From NCBI GenBank assembly GCA_038496675.1, contig CM076649.1:16685478-16749477 (forward strand): a DNA stretch of 64,000 nt. Direction: 5' to 3'. A program made the position numbers and the translations under genes. How positions within the stretch are numbered: the first letter of the stretch is position 1; each line of letters begins with the position of its first letter. This document shows positions 22,331 to 36,877 of this stretch, in pieces. The notes under the pieces are model-generated. The model was not told the origin of the DNA. It did no database searches and was given only the letters and a program-made list of their open reading frames with translations. This DNA is from Rachycentron canadum. Lineage: Eukaryota > Chordata > Actinopteri > Carangiformes > Rachycentridae.

Positions 22331-23614
22331 GTAAGAAGTACCTTAAAATGAACAAATTCCTTTACTTGCAGGTAGCATGTGATGGTATTTTCAAAGAGAA
22401 AAATGATCTGCAGCAGCTGTAGGACTTATGCAGCTAAGATTTTTGCAGATTCACATTATTCTTTTATAGATTTTGAGAATACTTTCAACTAATATTCATG
22501 AATTCAAGTTCACAGACTCAGTGCAGAAAGACACAACATCATAAATATAAGTGTGAATATAGGCATCTAAAATATGGACCAGAAATACGTGAGCAGGCAA
22601 AATTATTATTATTATTTAGCTTTATTTTTTTATTTTATTTATTTGGATTCAATACTTTCATTTGAACAAAATGACCTGATATATTTTCCAGTATATATTA
22701 CATATACAATATATATGTCAATACAATATATATTTCCCAGTGTCTGCCTGGAAATATTAAATATACTTACAGTCTTGATAATTACATTTTTACATTCTGG
22801 TGAGCTCAGTTGATTACTCTGGATTTTGTCAATGATCCTCATGCAGATATAATTAACCTGCTCCAGCTTTTGGAGCATGAAATCCTGCGAAGGTTCAGTT
22901 GATGTTTTCTGGTTTGCAAAATTTATAGTGTTTTCCATAATTGGCTCTCAGCTCTCTTTGATAAAAGCTTCCAGTATTCACTCTGTGTCATCCTGCAGGC
23001 TGCCTAAAATCCTCCCCTCAGCCACAGCTTTTTTAAAGCATATACATTTATATCTTATATTTTGTTTGTGTTCTTGTCTTTTCTCTCTTCTGCTTTAATT
23101 CATCACAATAGATGTGGACTTAAGGTGCAGTTTAAAAAAATGTATCTATACACTCTGTTACCTTGTAAGGGAATTATGCTCAGTATTGACCTCCTCAACT
23201 CCACAGACCCATTGGCAGGTTTACAATTACAATATCATGTTATACATAGACACAAAGGTCAAACCACAATAAACCTTTTAAAGGATTGAAAAGCTGCATA
23301 ATCTTTTACTTTTACATACTTTTATAATATGATGTGATCAAAAACTGTGGAAAATATTGGTAGTATTAGTATTAATAGTTTTACCTGACTTTAAAATTCA
23401 TAAGTGTAAAATTAAAAGGGATCTTGATAAAGGTTCATAGTTTTGTAGTGTTCCTCTCCTCTGTAGGAGACTATTGAATTTTTACTAAATTATTTATACT
23501 AAATTATAAAGACAAGATGATCAGACCCTAAACCCTAACTGTCTGTAACTGTCCCCAGGTGTCAAAGGTAGAGGGAGTGGCCTGGTGCTGTCAGTACCTC
23601 TGCTGGTCATCATC

Positions 23615-26600
23615 ATGACATCAGAGGTGCCATCGTCCCATCATTGCTCCTGGCTCGGTTCACCATCCAGATACAGGACATGGTCTGGACTGCTGTGGGT
23701 GCTCCTGGTGGGTATCAGCCCAGGATCATGGGCCCAGCAGGGCACACAGCCTCAGTCCATCAAAATTGAGGGTGACATCACCCTGGGCGGGCTGTTCCCA
23801 GTGCACTCTCGAGGGCCTGCCGGGGTGCCCTGTGGGGAGATTAAGCGAGAAAAGGGGGTCCACCGACTGGAGGCCATGCTGTATGCCTTGGACCAGATCA
23901 ACAGTGATCCAGACCTGCTGCCTAACATCACTCTGGGGGCCCGTATCCTAGACACCTGCTCCAGAGACACTTACGCCCTGGAGCAGTCACTCACTTTTGT
24001 CCAGGCCCTCATCCAGAAGGACACCTCAGATGTTCGCTGCTCAAATGGAGAGCCTCCCATTATCCCCAAACCAGAGAGGGTGGTCGGGGTGATTGGGGCA
24101 TCTGGCAGCTCTGTGTCCATCATGGTGGCCAATGTGCTCAGACTGTTTGCGGTGAGCTTTCTTTCACTAACTCTCTTCATTAAACACTAAAAGGGCAAAA
24201 TATTTGGGACAGTTCCTCTTTTAAGTAAAGTAAGCTGATGGGGTGAAAGCCATTATCCCTCACTGCTTTTTCTTTTTTAATCTATTCACGAAGGAGGAAA
24301 GAGGCACATGAGTAGTGCAGTGGCTCCCAAATTCACTGGGGCCCAAGATACATCTGAGGGATCACAGAGATGATTAAAAAAAAGAACAGGTTAAGTTTTT
24401 CTCTAAAATTTGCTAGGTCTCCACAAACTACTACTCCCACCTTGTCAGGACTCACAATTATCTAAATAGGAAGCATCACTTTTTGGCTGAACACTGAACA
24501 TGTCCACACTCAATAAGGTCTGAGTAGTGGTCAAAAAAGATGAGGAATCACTGAGCAAGGGGAAGTGGATGTAAATGAGTCCATAATATTTTGTATGTTT
24601 GATGTTTACTATATTTTTGTGATCAATGACCAGCTGTGCAAAGAAAGAGGATCACCAATGTATCAGAACGCACACTTTTTATTTTTTAATTGAAATTGAA
24701 ATTTATTCAAGGCTCAAACTGTCAGAACTTTTTTTCTGCTTGCACTGTATTAGTTTAGTTGCAGTTATGTTATTGATTTTACAAACTCTTCTTATTTAGA
24801 CAGAACATTTCATTCTATCTGGATACTTGGATTGACAATATTACTCATAACATGATATTGCTGCTATTCAGTCACATTCAACCTGATATGATTTTGAAAC
24901 ACGTTTGTGAACCCATTGTCATGGGTGGCCTCTGCTGGCTAATCCGTGTGATGGCGTTCAGTTATTTTTTAACAGATGATTGACCTTTAATAATTGATTA
25001 CACTGCTCATAGTGATGATGGGACACTGAGTCTGTGTAAATCCCATATTATGTCATGTTCTCATCAACTTACCAACATCGTCTGCCTGAAATATAGAAAG
25101 GTCTAAAAATAAACACCAGCCTGAGTCAAATTGGCCAAATTTGTTTTGCATTAAAAATGTATTTCTACTTGCCTGGGTGCCACTTGTTGCAGCATTCTTT
25201 ATACAAGGATGTAGAGCTGAGAGCCAAGGAGGGGCAGCTTGCACACAAGGCAGATGTTAACTACAGAATTATAGATCCCAACCTCCACTAAGCCCCTCTC
25301 AGCAGCTCAGGACCCTGGGCTGAAAATAGAGCATCAGGGCAGCAGGATGACATTGGTTCTAGGATAACAGCAACTTGTGGCCAGTGTGGAGTAGATTTAG
25401 CTAAATGATGCGTTTCCTCCGACTGTCCATATGTGCTGCTCCCTGGACTGTGGATGCTTCTAGACTGTTGTTCACTATACATTGAACATCTGCTCTTAAC
25501 CAGAGCAGGAGATGTTTCAGCATCTATCACAGAGACTGTTATTACTTTGGTTTTGCAGTAAGTCACCACAGCCTCAAAGTTAGTGTATTAATTCTACAGT
25601 TTATCTCTTAAGAGATTTATCAAATGTGTATCTTTATTACTCCACATGGGGCTTGTTCAGTGTTGAAATGGTTAATTAATCAATTAGTTGATTGACAGAT
25701 TATTAATCTTCGTAATATGGGACGATGTATCTGAAGATGTACTTGGAGTTGTCTGGAATTGCAATGGAAATTTCATACTATTTTTAATTTATTATTATTT
25801 TTTATTATAGCCTACCATTAATTGGTTAAACAAAAAGATAATTGATAAATTCCCTAGAGTGAAAATAGCCATTGATCGCAGCCTGTATGATCACAATTAA
25901 ACCTGTAATAACTGGAGTTTGCTGTAAGGTAATGAAAATATATTAACCATGAAAAATAACCTCTTAATTCAGCTTTCCTGAACCTCATTTAACCTTAACC
26001 TTGAGGACCATAAAAATACATACATTGAATCTCTTTATTTTTGTACACTACCAGAGGTCTGTTCAGTGTTAAGTGAAGTTTATGTCAATACTAACCTACA
26101 TTCACATTTTCTTGGCTTGGCTCCATGAACCAATTCAATCAGTCACTGAATGGGAGAAGATTTCAGCAGGACTGGACTGTAACAGGATACTTCCTGTGTC
26201 ACTGATACAGCTCATTGATTTTACAAAGTGAATTGGTGCAGATGCTTCTGTGGGATTAATTTGGAGAGGATTATGTGTTGTCTTGTTCATTACAAAGTTT
26301 GTATGCAAACATTTGAACAACTTTGCCGAAACAGACTATTCTGAACACAGCTGACACATGTCTCTCAGTGGACTTGTTGGTTTACATACAGCTGTAGAAG
26401 ACCTCTTGATCTGGGGAAAGTTCTCCCATGGTTGAAGATGTGCCCTCTAACAGGATGACCTGATGTCCAGTAAATTTGATCTTGATGGGGTTTACACACA
26501 GCAGCAAATTTAAGCTGCATGTGGCAATCAGAATTAAATATATTATATGGCTTACAGCTGAGAAATGCTAACCTTTTTCTAGTCTCTTTATCTCTGTCTC

Positions 26601-29600
26601 TCCCTCTGTGCTTAACGTAATTTGACTAAAACCCCTATAATCCTTCCAGATAATCTGTGAAATGGTTCTCTCGCTCCTCTCTCCTTCTCCCTTCACTACC
26701 CCTTGTGTCTACCTTTTTCTCCTCGTCCCCTCCAGAGGGCCCAACGTTAAGCCACGCTGGGGGACCGGCATTAGCAGGGTCAGGGTTGAGATTGTCGACA
26801 TAAACTGTGTCATTAAAAAAGTAGCACACCAGTAAATTAATCTTCTCATCCATTTTTTTCCCAAACAAATGCTTTTCCAGCTGTGGTTTCTAGCATCTGT
26901 ATTTCACTGTGGCGTTGGATATATCCTCAATACAAACCAGCTCTGGGCAGATCACACTGTGAAGTTGCCTCAATTCTGAGAATTACCGAGAACACAGTCT
27001 GTTCAAGAGATGAACTGTCTCTATGATAGTCCAATTTTGGGTTTTTAATGCGCTGTGACTTGTCAGTATTAATGTGAAAGGCCTCCATTTAGACACTGTT
27101 AAGGTTTTGTCTGTGGGTAAGTGGTGCATCATCCTCTACCATGGTTCACTTGTTATTCCTTTTACCTTTGGATTAACTATTGGCCTTATAATCAGCACTG
27201 TTTATATTTTCCACTTGACCAGACTCTTTTGTTACCACTGACCCATCCATGTGTCTCAGATCCCACAGATCAGCTATGCCTCCACTGCTCCGGAGCTGAG
27301 CGACAACAGTCGCTACGAGTTCTTCTCCCGTGTGGTGCCTCCTGATTCCTACCAGGCCCAGGCCATGGTGGACATTGTCAAAGCCATGGGCTGGAACTAC
27401 GTCTCCACGCTGGCCTCCGAGGGCAACTATGGAGAGAGTGGTGTTGATGCCTTCCTCCAGATATCCAGAGAAGCAGGTGTGTGTAAAAAAACCTTTAATA
27501 CACAAGGACTAACACGGCAAAGAGAAGTCAACACATCATATGGGTTTAAAATCTCCAATGATGGGATCAGATTTCATATTATAAAGATTCCTACATCTAC
27601 TCAATATACATTAATAACACAATTAATGCAAGACATTCTCCTACTGCACCAGCATGTTGGGCTCAGTCCACCTCTTTGGTCCAGGCTAAAATATCTCAAC
27701 AACTATTGGATGCATTGCCATGAAGTTCATTCATGATCCTCTGAAGATGAATCTTTATGACTTGCTGATCCATTTACTTTCCTTATGATAGTAAGACACT
27801 AAGATTCACATTTGTGGTTTTTAGTAAACTGCTTCACCAACTATAAGATGAATTGCCACTGGCAAGTTTCATTTAGCGTCATCATCAAGTCAAAATCTCC
27901 ATCTGTCCATTGTAAAGAACATCTGGCCCTAAGCAATACTGTATCATAGTCATAGACTGTAAATGAAGGAATGTAGCCTCTGTTACATCACCCATAGGTT
28001 TCTGAAGAGCAGTTTTGAAGCTCAGAGCGCGCTGCACTGTTATCATCATCTTGGTAGTGCCTAACTCCGCCTAATCTAAAAATGGATTAGTGATGGAGTT
28101 AAGACTTTGGTGAATACTGGGTTGTGGCCAGGTTGTGGCAAGCAAACATTCACCTACCTGTGGCCTCAAGTGGCCGAGTGAGGAACTGCAATTTTTAGCT
28201 GATTGCTGGCTTCAGCAAGGATTTGCTGTAGAGACTGCTGCTTGGTCACAGTACAACCTTGCAAAGTTGCCAGCATGGAGGTGGATTCTTAGACTAATAT
28301 TAGATTGTATTATAAATGATTCATGGAACTTGAACCACGTGGAACATGACATTTTTTTGGTGATTTTGACATGTTTTGTTGTCTAAGTCTGGTGCTCTTC
28401 ATTTACACTAAAACGCCTGAAAATTTAAGTGCTAGCACCTCTGAGAGGCTGTAGTTGAGCACACCGGCACTTTGATCAAAACACTGATGTCGGCAGACTA
28501 ATATGGTCATAATAACTATGCCAATATTAAGGAGACGTAATAGCGAACCAACATTTGCTAATTATAAGGGATCACAATGCCATTAACTTTGAAGGTATTT
28601 GATCCAGTAAATCAAAACATTAGACACATCTACATTTTGACTAAAGATGAGCAACATAAAAATTCATCACCATTCATCTGGTAGAGAAAAATTAATATAC
28701 AAGTTTATCGTAATAGCATATTAAAGCTAATCCTCCTTTTGGTAATCTATAGGATATCTTTTTTTTATTTATGATACTGATTATTCCAAGTATTATATAC
28801 ATAGTTATTGTGTTGTTTAGTGAGGGAAGAAAGCACAGATGTGAATGTAATGAATGCCAACATACTTCCAATGTGTCTTACACAGGAGGGTTGTGTATTG
28901 CACAGTCCATAAAGATTCCCAGAGAGCCTAGGCCAGGAGAGTTTGAGAAAATCATCAAGAGACTGATGGAAACCTCTAATGCTCGTGGGGTCATCATCTT
29001 TGCCAACGAGGACGACATCAAGTGAGTCAAGTTCTGCTTCACGTGATATTGGACAAAGTACATCAGCCAGTTAGATTAAAATGTGCTTATGACTACTGCC
29101 ATATTTAATTATCAAGTCTGCTGTTTGATAATCACACTTGGCCACTAACAGGAGTAAAATCGAAAATGTCCAGTGAAGTATATTCTGTTCTTTTCCAGGC
29201 GGGTGTTGCAAACTGCCAAAAAGGCCAATCTGACAGGGCACTTCCTGTTTGTCGGCTCCGACAGTTGGGGTGCCAAAAACTCCCCAATTCAAGACCAGGA
29301 GGATGTGGCTGAGGGCGCTGTCACCATCCTTCCAAAAAGAGCCTCTATTGATGGTAGCAATTTATAAAATCAGATTGTTACATCTAACTCAGACCAGCTG
29401 GATATAGTGAGAATATCTACAACAGACTGTGACATATGATATTGATGGATGAGTCTAATACCAATGCAAGAAATAAAGGAAATGAATGATTGATAAGTCT
29501 GATCGTGATATTCCTGCTCTGCCACTAATGATTGAGTAAAATGAGTCGTAGCCATATATCATTGTGCAAAAATTTGATTTTCTTTCTGATTTTAGCAGAA

Positions 29601-32600
29601 TGTGGTTATTGATAGTCAGAGTTCTGTCATTTTAAAGAATGTGTGACATTTTCATGATTAACTCTGGTTGGTTTGTGAACAAATTCAGGGTTTGACCAGT
29701 ACTTCACTTCGAGATCGCTAGAAAACAACAGGAGAAACATCTGGTTTGCAGAATTCTGGGAGGACGACTTTAAGTGCAAACTAACTCGCCCTGGTATAAA
29801 ATATGAACCTGGCAGAAGAAAATGCACAGGTATGATTTAGCTGAACCTAAGACTAAGACCATGAAAATTTCATATATTTTCTGTGCAAGCAGTTTTACCT
29901 TGTGTGGCACTTTTGTTGTCTTTCAGGGGATGAAAGGATCAGCCGAGACTCTCAGTATGAACAAGAGGGCAAGGTGCAGTTTGTGATTGATGCTGTGTAT
30001 GCCATGGCCCACGCCTTACACAGTATGCACCTGGACCTCTGTCCTGGCTACATGGGTGTCTGTGAGAAAATGGACCCTGTGGAAGGACGGATGCTCCTAC
30101 AATACATTCGCTCTGTCAACTTCAATGGTGAGCTCCTAGCATTCTACCTGTGATTTCTCTCCTTTCTCATAGGGTGTGTGAAGTTTTGGATCGAACTAGG
30201 TGACAAACCCTGAGTTTTGTGCTGAAACCTTTGCTTTTCCACTGCTGCCTGCCGTTAGTGCAGAGGGAGTAAATTTGGAAAAGAAAGCAGTAGAAGGGAG
30301 GTCAGCTTGAAGATGGAAGCCTTGAGATGTTGTTGATGCAAATGTACGCACGACCCCTCCCTAGGGCTGTCTCCTTGCGCTTTCCTATACACAATGCTCC
30401 TGCTTTTCAGCCTCTCCTTTCATAAAAAAGTCAGTTTGAAAAAAGAAAAAAAGTGTTCTATGAAAGCATCCTATTTACTGTTCTCCTCTTGCTGGATGAC
30501 CTTGGCTTGTATGGAAGATTTTCTGATTGAGCGCCTGCAGGGACCCGAGGGCGCCTGAGAGGAACATCACGTTAGGGCAACAGAGCAGAGTGCACTGAAA
30601 GACTGTATGCGTGGAGGAAAGCCTTTACTAAAGAGCATCCTGCACTCATATTCCACATGATTGCACAAGACTGAAGAAAGTAAACACAAGCTGTATTCAA
30701 CGGCGTGTGGGTGCTTTCCTTGCCACTAAACTTGGGGGTGCATATCTCCATCTTAGAGAGCTTGAATTACTTGTCTTGCTTTATTGATGGTGCACAGGTC
30801 ATTAAAACTCTGTCTCCAACAGGCAGCGCGGGAACTGGAGTGATGTTCAATGAGAATGGAGATGCTCCTGGTCGGTACGACATCTTCCAGTACCAACTGT
30901 CTAATGTCAGCAACCCTGGTTACAAGCTTATTGGCCAATGGACAAACCACCTCCGACTCAATGTAAATATTTGTTTTTGTTCCATTTAAGTAAAACTTGA
31001 GATTCTACTGACACTTGGACTTACACACATTTACACTTTACTCTCTTAGCCAGCGGTCAGTTTGTTTCGCATAAACACTGATAAAAGAGGAAAAATCAAG
31101 TATGACTCAGTCCAAAGGTAAAATCAAAATATAAAAAAGCCATGTGGAGGTTTTGTTGAGGATTATGTGCTAGACTATATCTTTGCCAGGTATAGGATCT
31201 TCCAGGAATTAGCAAGAGCAAGGCAAACTTTTCCCTTGTTTCTATATGGTGAAATAAGATGAGCTGGCTCTGTGGTATGGACATGGTTGTAATACTGATC
31301 CTCTGTGCCAAATTTTGGTAAGAAGTACATTTGATGAAATGATTAAGAAATAGTCTGGTGTATAAGCCTATGTTATACCAAAACCTTACGTTTTGACACT
31401 TGCATTAAACAAACAAGGTATGTCATGTTAAATTGTCTACCCAGTGATTGATCTAAAACATTTCATACTCTACATTTAGGATATTTGTAATGTTACTGAT
31501 ATGTTCAAATTTTTCATTTTTGCAAACTGATGCAGACAGATTTGTCATATAATTCGCTTTGGGGAAACTTTAAAATACCTTTTGTATGATGTTGAAAGAG
31601 AGCTGGAAATTCTCAAAAATTGCTTTAATGCCAAGGAATAGTCTCTTGATACAATGAAAACTAAATTTGTGGTTTTTGGGAATCTGAAAGAAATTGGTAT
31701 AGATATTGAATTCAAAGTCTGAAATATTTTAATTGAAATGACAAAATTACTTGAAGTTGTTATTCATCATGAGTAAATTTATCTGCTGGCTAGTGGCATA
31801 GTATACAGGTATGTGAGTGGTATCAATCTTCTCAACTGACTCTTGACAAGACAGAAAATAAGTAGTCAACAATTTAGCATGTTCCTTCTTACAGATCGTG
31901 GTTCATCTAATGACAGCTCTTTAGAAAAGTCACAGCCAGTGCTATAGTCCAAGTAATATAAGGTATTGCCTGTGTGTTTGTATGTCCACCCTAGTCTGAG
32001 GAGATGCAGTGGTCAGGTGGCGACCGAAAAATCCCTGAGTCAGTCTGCAGTTTCCCCTGTGAGTCCGGTGAAAGGAAGAAGATGGTGAAGGGTGTTCCCT
32101 GCTGCTGGCACTGTGAGCTCTGTGACGGCTACCAGTACCTTCTGGATGAGTTCACCTGTGACATGTGCCCCTTCGACATGAGGCCTTTAAAGAACCGCAC
32201 AGGCTGCCGACCTACACCCATCATCAAGCTGGAGTGGAGCTCTCCATGGGCCATCATCCCTGTCTTCTTGGCCATCCTGGGGATCCTGGCCACCACTGGA
32301 GTCATCGTCACCTTCATCCGCTTCAATGACACCCCCATTGTCCGGGCCTCTGGGAGAGAACTCAGCTATGTGTTGCTGACTGGCATCTTTCTTATCTACC
32401 TCATCACCTTCCTCATGATAGCAGAGCCTAGTGTGGCTGTGTGCGCCTTCCGCAGGTTATTGCTGGGGCTTGGTATGTGCATCAGCTATGCTGCCATGCT
32501 CACCAAGACCAACAGGATCTACCGCATCTTCGAACAGGGCAAGAAGTCGGTCACGCCCCCAAAATTCATCAGTCCGACCTCTCAGCTGATTATCACCTTT

Positions 32601-35418
32601 ATTCTAATCTCAGTGCAGGTAAGTGAGTTTGTCTGTCAGGTAGATCCTCACCTAGATCATTTGTAGCACTCTAACACTCCTTTCTCTGCAGTTACTCGGG
32701 GTGTTCATCTGGTTTGGTGTGATGCCCCCTCACACCATCATCGACTATGAGGAACAGAAGCCTCCAAACCCAGAGTTTGCTCGTGGAGTCCTCAAATGTG
32801 ACATGTCTGATCTGTCCTTAATCTTATGCCTGAGCTACAGTATTGTACTGATGATCACCTGCACAGTTTATGCCATCAAGAGCAGAGGAGTTCCTGAGAC
32901 CTTCAATGAGGCGAAGCCCATTGGTTTCACCATGTACACGACCTGCATCATCTGGTTGGCCTTCGTACCCATCTTTTTTGGGACAGCGCAGTCAACTGAA
33001 AAGGTGGGATATTAAACATTTTGACAGGCTTCACTGGTATTCTTACTGGGATTGACCAGTACATGAAGTACAAGAATTACAGGAAGTACAAGAAGTACAA
33101 TCCCAGTTCCATTTATTTGCTTGTTCTGAGGCTCCCGAGCTTGGTCTAGTGCTAAATCAAGAAGGCCCAAAATAATGGAAAACCATGAAAACTGAGCAGC
33201 CTCTTTCTGCTGATGAAAGCCATGTGACAATCAGGCTGGACCATGAGTCCTCTCACATTTTCCTTAAGTCCAAGTGATGTCCACATGTTTCTTACTGCAA
33301 CCCAGACAGTTTATTATCACATAAAAAAAATCTAACTGATTATTAAAATATGCACATGTTAATTTTCTGTCAATTGACTGAATCAGTAAATCATTTGAGG
33401 TCTTAGATCTTTTTTTAGCTGTTTCCATGGTCAAGAATCAACTGTCAAGCTATTAACTAATATTTAGTTGACCAATAAAAAGAGGAATTATTTAAAAAAT
33501 ATTCATCAGCTGATTTAATTTGACAATAAAAAAGGAATAAATGAAAAAATGTTGCCCATTAATAAATACATAAATAAGAAATATTAGGTTTTATAATAGA
33601 TTTCTACCTAAATAACTGTAGAATTTGTTGAGGTATTTGACAGTGCTGTTTTTAAAAGAGAAATAAATAGTTGAATTCTCAAAAAACAAAATAAAAATAA
33701 CAGATCAGTTTTTGAAAAGGAAATTACAGAACATGGTTTCTCCTCAGTGTAGCGTGTGTGTGACTCCACAGTTGTGTTGTGCAAGCCAATACATTTTTTC
33801 TAGTGAATATAACAACAGTGGTCAAACTTTACATTAAATAATGATTTAATTAGAATAAATTAATCTATTTGTAAAGGTGTTTTTCACAGCATTAATTTTA
33901 TTTTAAATAATACGATGAATTAAATGATGTAATAAGGTACAATAAGGCACATGAATAGTGAGAGAGTAAATGAATCCCTCAGTTTGGTTTTGTTGCCTGT
34001 CATTTCATATTTCCTTCCTGCTGTACTCACAGGACATCCTACCTCCACTGTATACAGAGTTTAATTTAGCTTGTGGGCTATTTTTTCTGCCACCACAAAG
34101 TACGAGACTGTTGGGGGGGTATTTGAAAAATAGAGATACGCTTTGACTAATATAGAGTCATATTATGAATCAGCCAGGCTGAAACAATTAAAGCCTGAGG
34201 TACTTTCAAAGTCTTTTCACCTCCTTCGAATGGAAATGAAGTGAATTAAGAAAAGGGAGGGAAGGAAAGAAAGGAGGTCAGATGAGCCAAGGGACAGTAA
34301 GGACCCCTCGTAGACCAATTCAGCCATCCCATTCAATTAATCATCACTTAAAAAAGAGCTAAATATAGACTCTAACTTTTGTCTGGCTCATGAAAATAGT
34401 GGCCATCATGTGTAGGACCACATGTCAGAGGAGGTGATTTACCTGCTCCATGTCTGTAGTTACATATGGACAAACCATATAATGAATATGGACGAACCAT
34501 TCAGACTCCAAACCTGTTTCAAGCCAGCTCGCCTCAGGCCAAGCACAGAAATACAATCCACTTAACTCATAAATCACAACAGCTCCTTTTAGAAATGGAG
34601 ATGTCTCTAAGAGGGACCGATAAAAAGCAAGATGGTAAAAGAAATTTTATTGTATGGACATCAGCCTGTGAGATGCCAGGATGTGCTGCTGCCTAGGATA
34701 GTGTACAATTTATGACTTATTCATGGCACAAATATATCTTATTTATGGCATGTATGGCTTGATTTATTTATGACCTGTACAGTTTGCTTGAATAATGAGT
34801 TCATAATTTATTGGAGGCAGATCGCAGGAGAAGTCACTTCTCATTATTACTGTTGGATTTGCAATAGGAGGAAGAGCAGTGAGGAGTTGACGTGGTCAAA
34901 GCCCATAAATAGATCCTCCTTTCCTGACTACATATACCAGGTCATAAATCATTAATCGGGGGGAAAAACACTGCCTCCTGTGCTTTGAGATGAAAATTGT
35001 AAAGACTGCGTGTGACAGCCTATGAGATAACTTGTAGTGTATTTTATTTAACCTGCGCATTATGATAAAAATCAATTATTAACAGCACACTGATGGATGC
35101 AATTAATCAAGTGTGCTCAGAAGAAATACCCACTGATGTGTGTGAAGCAGTTCCTCTGACCTGCCTTGTCTGTTGCAGATGTTCATCCAGACCACCACCC
35201 TGACGGTGTCCATGAGCTTGAGCGCCACTGTGTCTCTTGGCATGCTCTACATTCCTAAGGTGTACGTCATCATCTTCCACCCGGAGCAGAACGTCCAGAA
35301 GAGAAAGCGCAGCTTCAAAGCCGTGGTGCAGGCAGCCACTGTGACCACACAACTGTCCCAGAAGTCCAGCGACAAACAGAATGGAGAGTCCAAGATCGAG
35401 CCGGACAGATCACAGTGA
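23615..35418 (+). CDS. grm6: Metabotropic glutamate receptor 6 (group III mGluR), 10 coding exons, 900 aa
   Basis: Coding exons: 23615-24151, 27260-27476, 28886-29021, 29199-29353, 29689-29829, 29927-30127, 30823-30962, 31995-32618, 32692-33003, 35179-35418; 2703 nt. Residues 1-40 are a signal peptide (hydrophobic core about 25-38, cleavage near SWA-QQ). The venus-flytrap glutamate domain includes GDITLGGLFPVH, GASGSSVSIMVANVLRLF, ISYASTAPELSD and FANEDDI. A cysteine-rich linker (about 517-582) and a seven-helix domain starting near 594 follow. The intracellular loop motif RIYRIFEQGKKSVTPP and GVPETFNEAKPIGFTMYTT are intact. ASTLASEGNYGESG-type words, RASIDGFDQYF and VIDYEEQ fit GRM6 rather than GRM4, 7 or 8. 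It couples to Gi/o; in retina it is the glutamate sensor of ON-bipolar dendrites. ATG 23615 gives the signal peptide; an upstream in-frame GTG is not used. The tail after QKRKRSF is short and fish-like. A second grm6 copy is expected in many teleosts, so the a/b assignment is open. Confidence 0.93.
27650..27770. repeat. Dispersed teleost repeat, opposite orientation, in grm6 intron 2
   Basis: CACCTCTTTGGTCCAGGCTA, TATCTCAACAACTATTGGAT and GATCCTCTGAAGATGAATC read as the reverse complement of the family seen at about 18925-19030. The frame continuing from exon 2 into this region is intronic read-through, not protein. Confidence 0.55.
27955..28140. repeat. Second dispersed repeat candidate in grm6 intron 2
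   Basis: The words TGTTACATCACCCATAGGTT, GTTTTGAAGCTCAGAGCG and CATCATCTTGGTAGTGCC resemble a second common percomorph interspersed repeat (a SINE- or MITE-like family of CATCTTGG character). The identification is from memory, and the boundaries are approximate. Confidence 0.4.
33045..33107. repeat. Short hairpin with AAGTAC-rich loop in grm6 intron 9
   Basis: Arms 33045-33054 (ACTGGGATTG) and 33098-33107 (CAATCCCAGT) are perfect reverse complements, 41 bases after the exon 9 donor. The 43-base loop holds several AAGTACA/GAAGTAC units. As RNA it would form a stem-loop close to the 5' splice site. Confidence 0.7.
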
Positions 35419-36858
35419 AATGGCACAAAATGGGCCTATGGTCCATCACATGACGTGACACCTTCACAATGATCGGATTGATGATGAGTGAGGGAAAAAA
35501 AAATAAAAAATCAGCATTCACTCTTGTTAGCTGGATTTGTTTTTTTTCTTTTCCCTCCTCAATGTGGATTTAAACAGCAGCAGACATTCCTGGTTTATTT
35601 TCACTTATTTAGATTTGTCAGAACAACCAAACCCGGAGTGAAGCACAAAAAGAAACAGAAATGTTCACCCTTAAAATGGACTTTTCAGTACACTTCAACC
35701 AAGACTGAGAGAATATTGAGGAATCCTGAATGAAAAGAAAGTTAATTTTTTTTTAATGACCTCCACATATACACCTCAGACTGACAGAGAGGAATTGTTA
35801 GTTTTAACTCTCCTTGGGAAATGCTATTTAGGAAAAAAAAAGTTTAAGCCTAAATGGTGACCTTTGCCCCACAAGAAGATGTACATGTATGTGGAATCCC
35901 TCTAGGCCAATGAAACATTGTTTGCTGGCTCCACAAGCACTGCATGGATTGTGTGTTTTATGTGTACATGAATGTTTTGAAATATTGTTTGTATGGGGTT
36001 ATTGTGACTTTTGCCTCTGATTGCACTGGAAGGAAGTAGCTTTTAAAACACACCACCACCACGTCTTGTTACTATTTCTGGGAAGGTACAATTGATCACT
36101 TAACTATAAGCACTCGCAGCAGAATCATTCAATATCCTGTCTCTAACACAACAGACCTTTTTATTTAACTTAGTGTAACATTTACAGTCAGTCAGTGTGG
36201 TACAAACTGATTCTCACTGTGGAAACTAGAAACTCACCGGTGACAGCAGGATACAAGTGATTGTCAGCATCTTTTCTGGTACTTTTATTTTTCCACAGTG
36301 GAAAACAATGTTTGGCATTTCCCCATATTGTTTAACTATCAAGCAAATGTGCTCGGAGGTCAGTTTGCATGGCAACAAGCCAAAACCATAGACAAGCCGC
36401 TGTTATGTTCATGCATGGGAACCTTGTCAGAAAGCTTCACTGCATCAGTTGCATTTGATTTTGTGCCATGTAAGCTCCTGTTACAACCAATTCTGCAAAC
36501 ATAATATTTAATTTTAGCTTAACTCCTAAAATTAACAACAGCTCCTTCTTTGCCTGAAAGGTGTACTTTTTGTTACTTGATCACAATGCACAACTCAGGT
36601 TTTACTGATGGTGTTTTGGCTGATGTATTTCTTGAGGTATTACCTTCTGTATTGGTGCAGCCTTTTAAAGTACAGATGGATTCAGCGGCCACCACGTGCA
36701 AGGCATTTACCCTCAGTGCAGGAAGGCTGTGAGACCTACATCCTAATGCAGGAAAACACTGTTTGCACTGCCCTCTGCAGGAGAGCACACCTCAGTGAAA
36801 TGTTTGTGAGTAAAAGCACAGTTGAGAGGGAATTGTTTGTAGACCCCACACAAACCTT
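35419..36858 (+). other. grm6: Probable 3' UTR of grm6
   Basis: About 1.4 kb of non-coding sequence follows the stop codon, with no exon-like frame. Several A-rich runs occur near 35499-35510, but the best AATAAA is at 36859. The extent is inferred. Confidence 0.45.
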
Positions 36859-36864
36859 AATAAA
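36859..36864 (+). terminator. grm6: Candidate poly(A) signal of grm6
   Basis: AATAAA begins an A-rich run and faces a minus-strand AATAAA at 36878-36883. It is placed 1.44 kb after the grm6 stop codon. Confidence 0.45.
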
Positions 36865-36877
36865 AAAAAAAATATTG

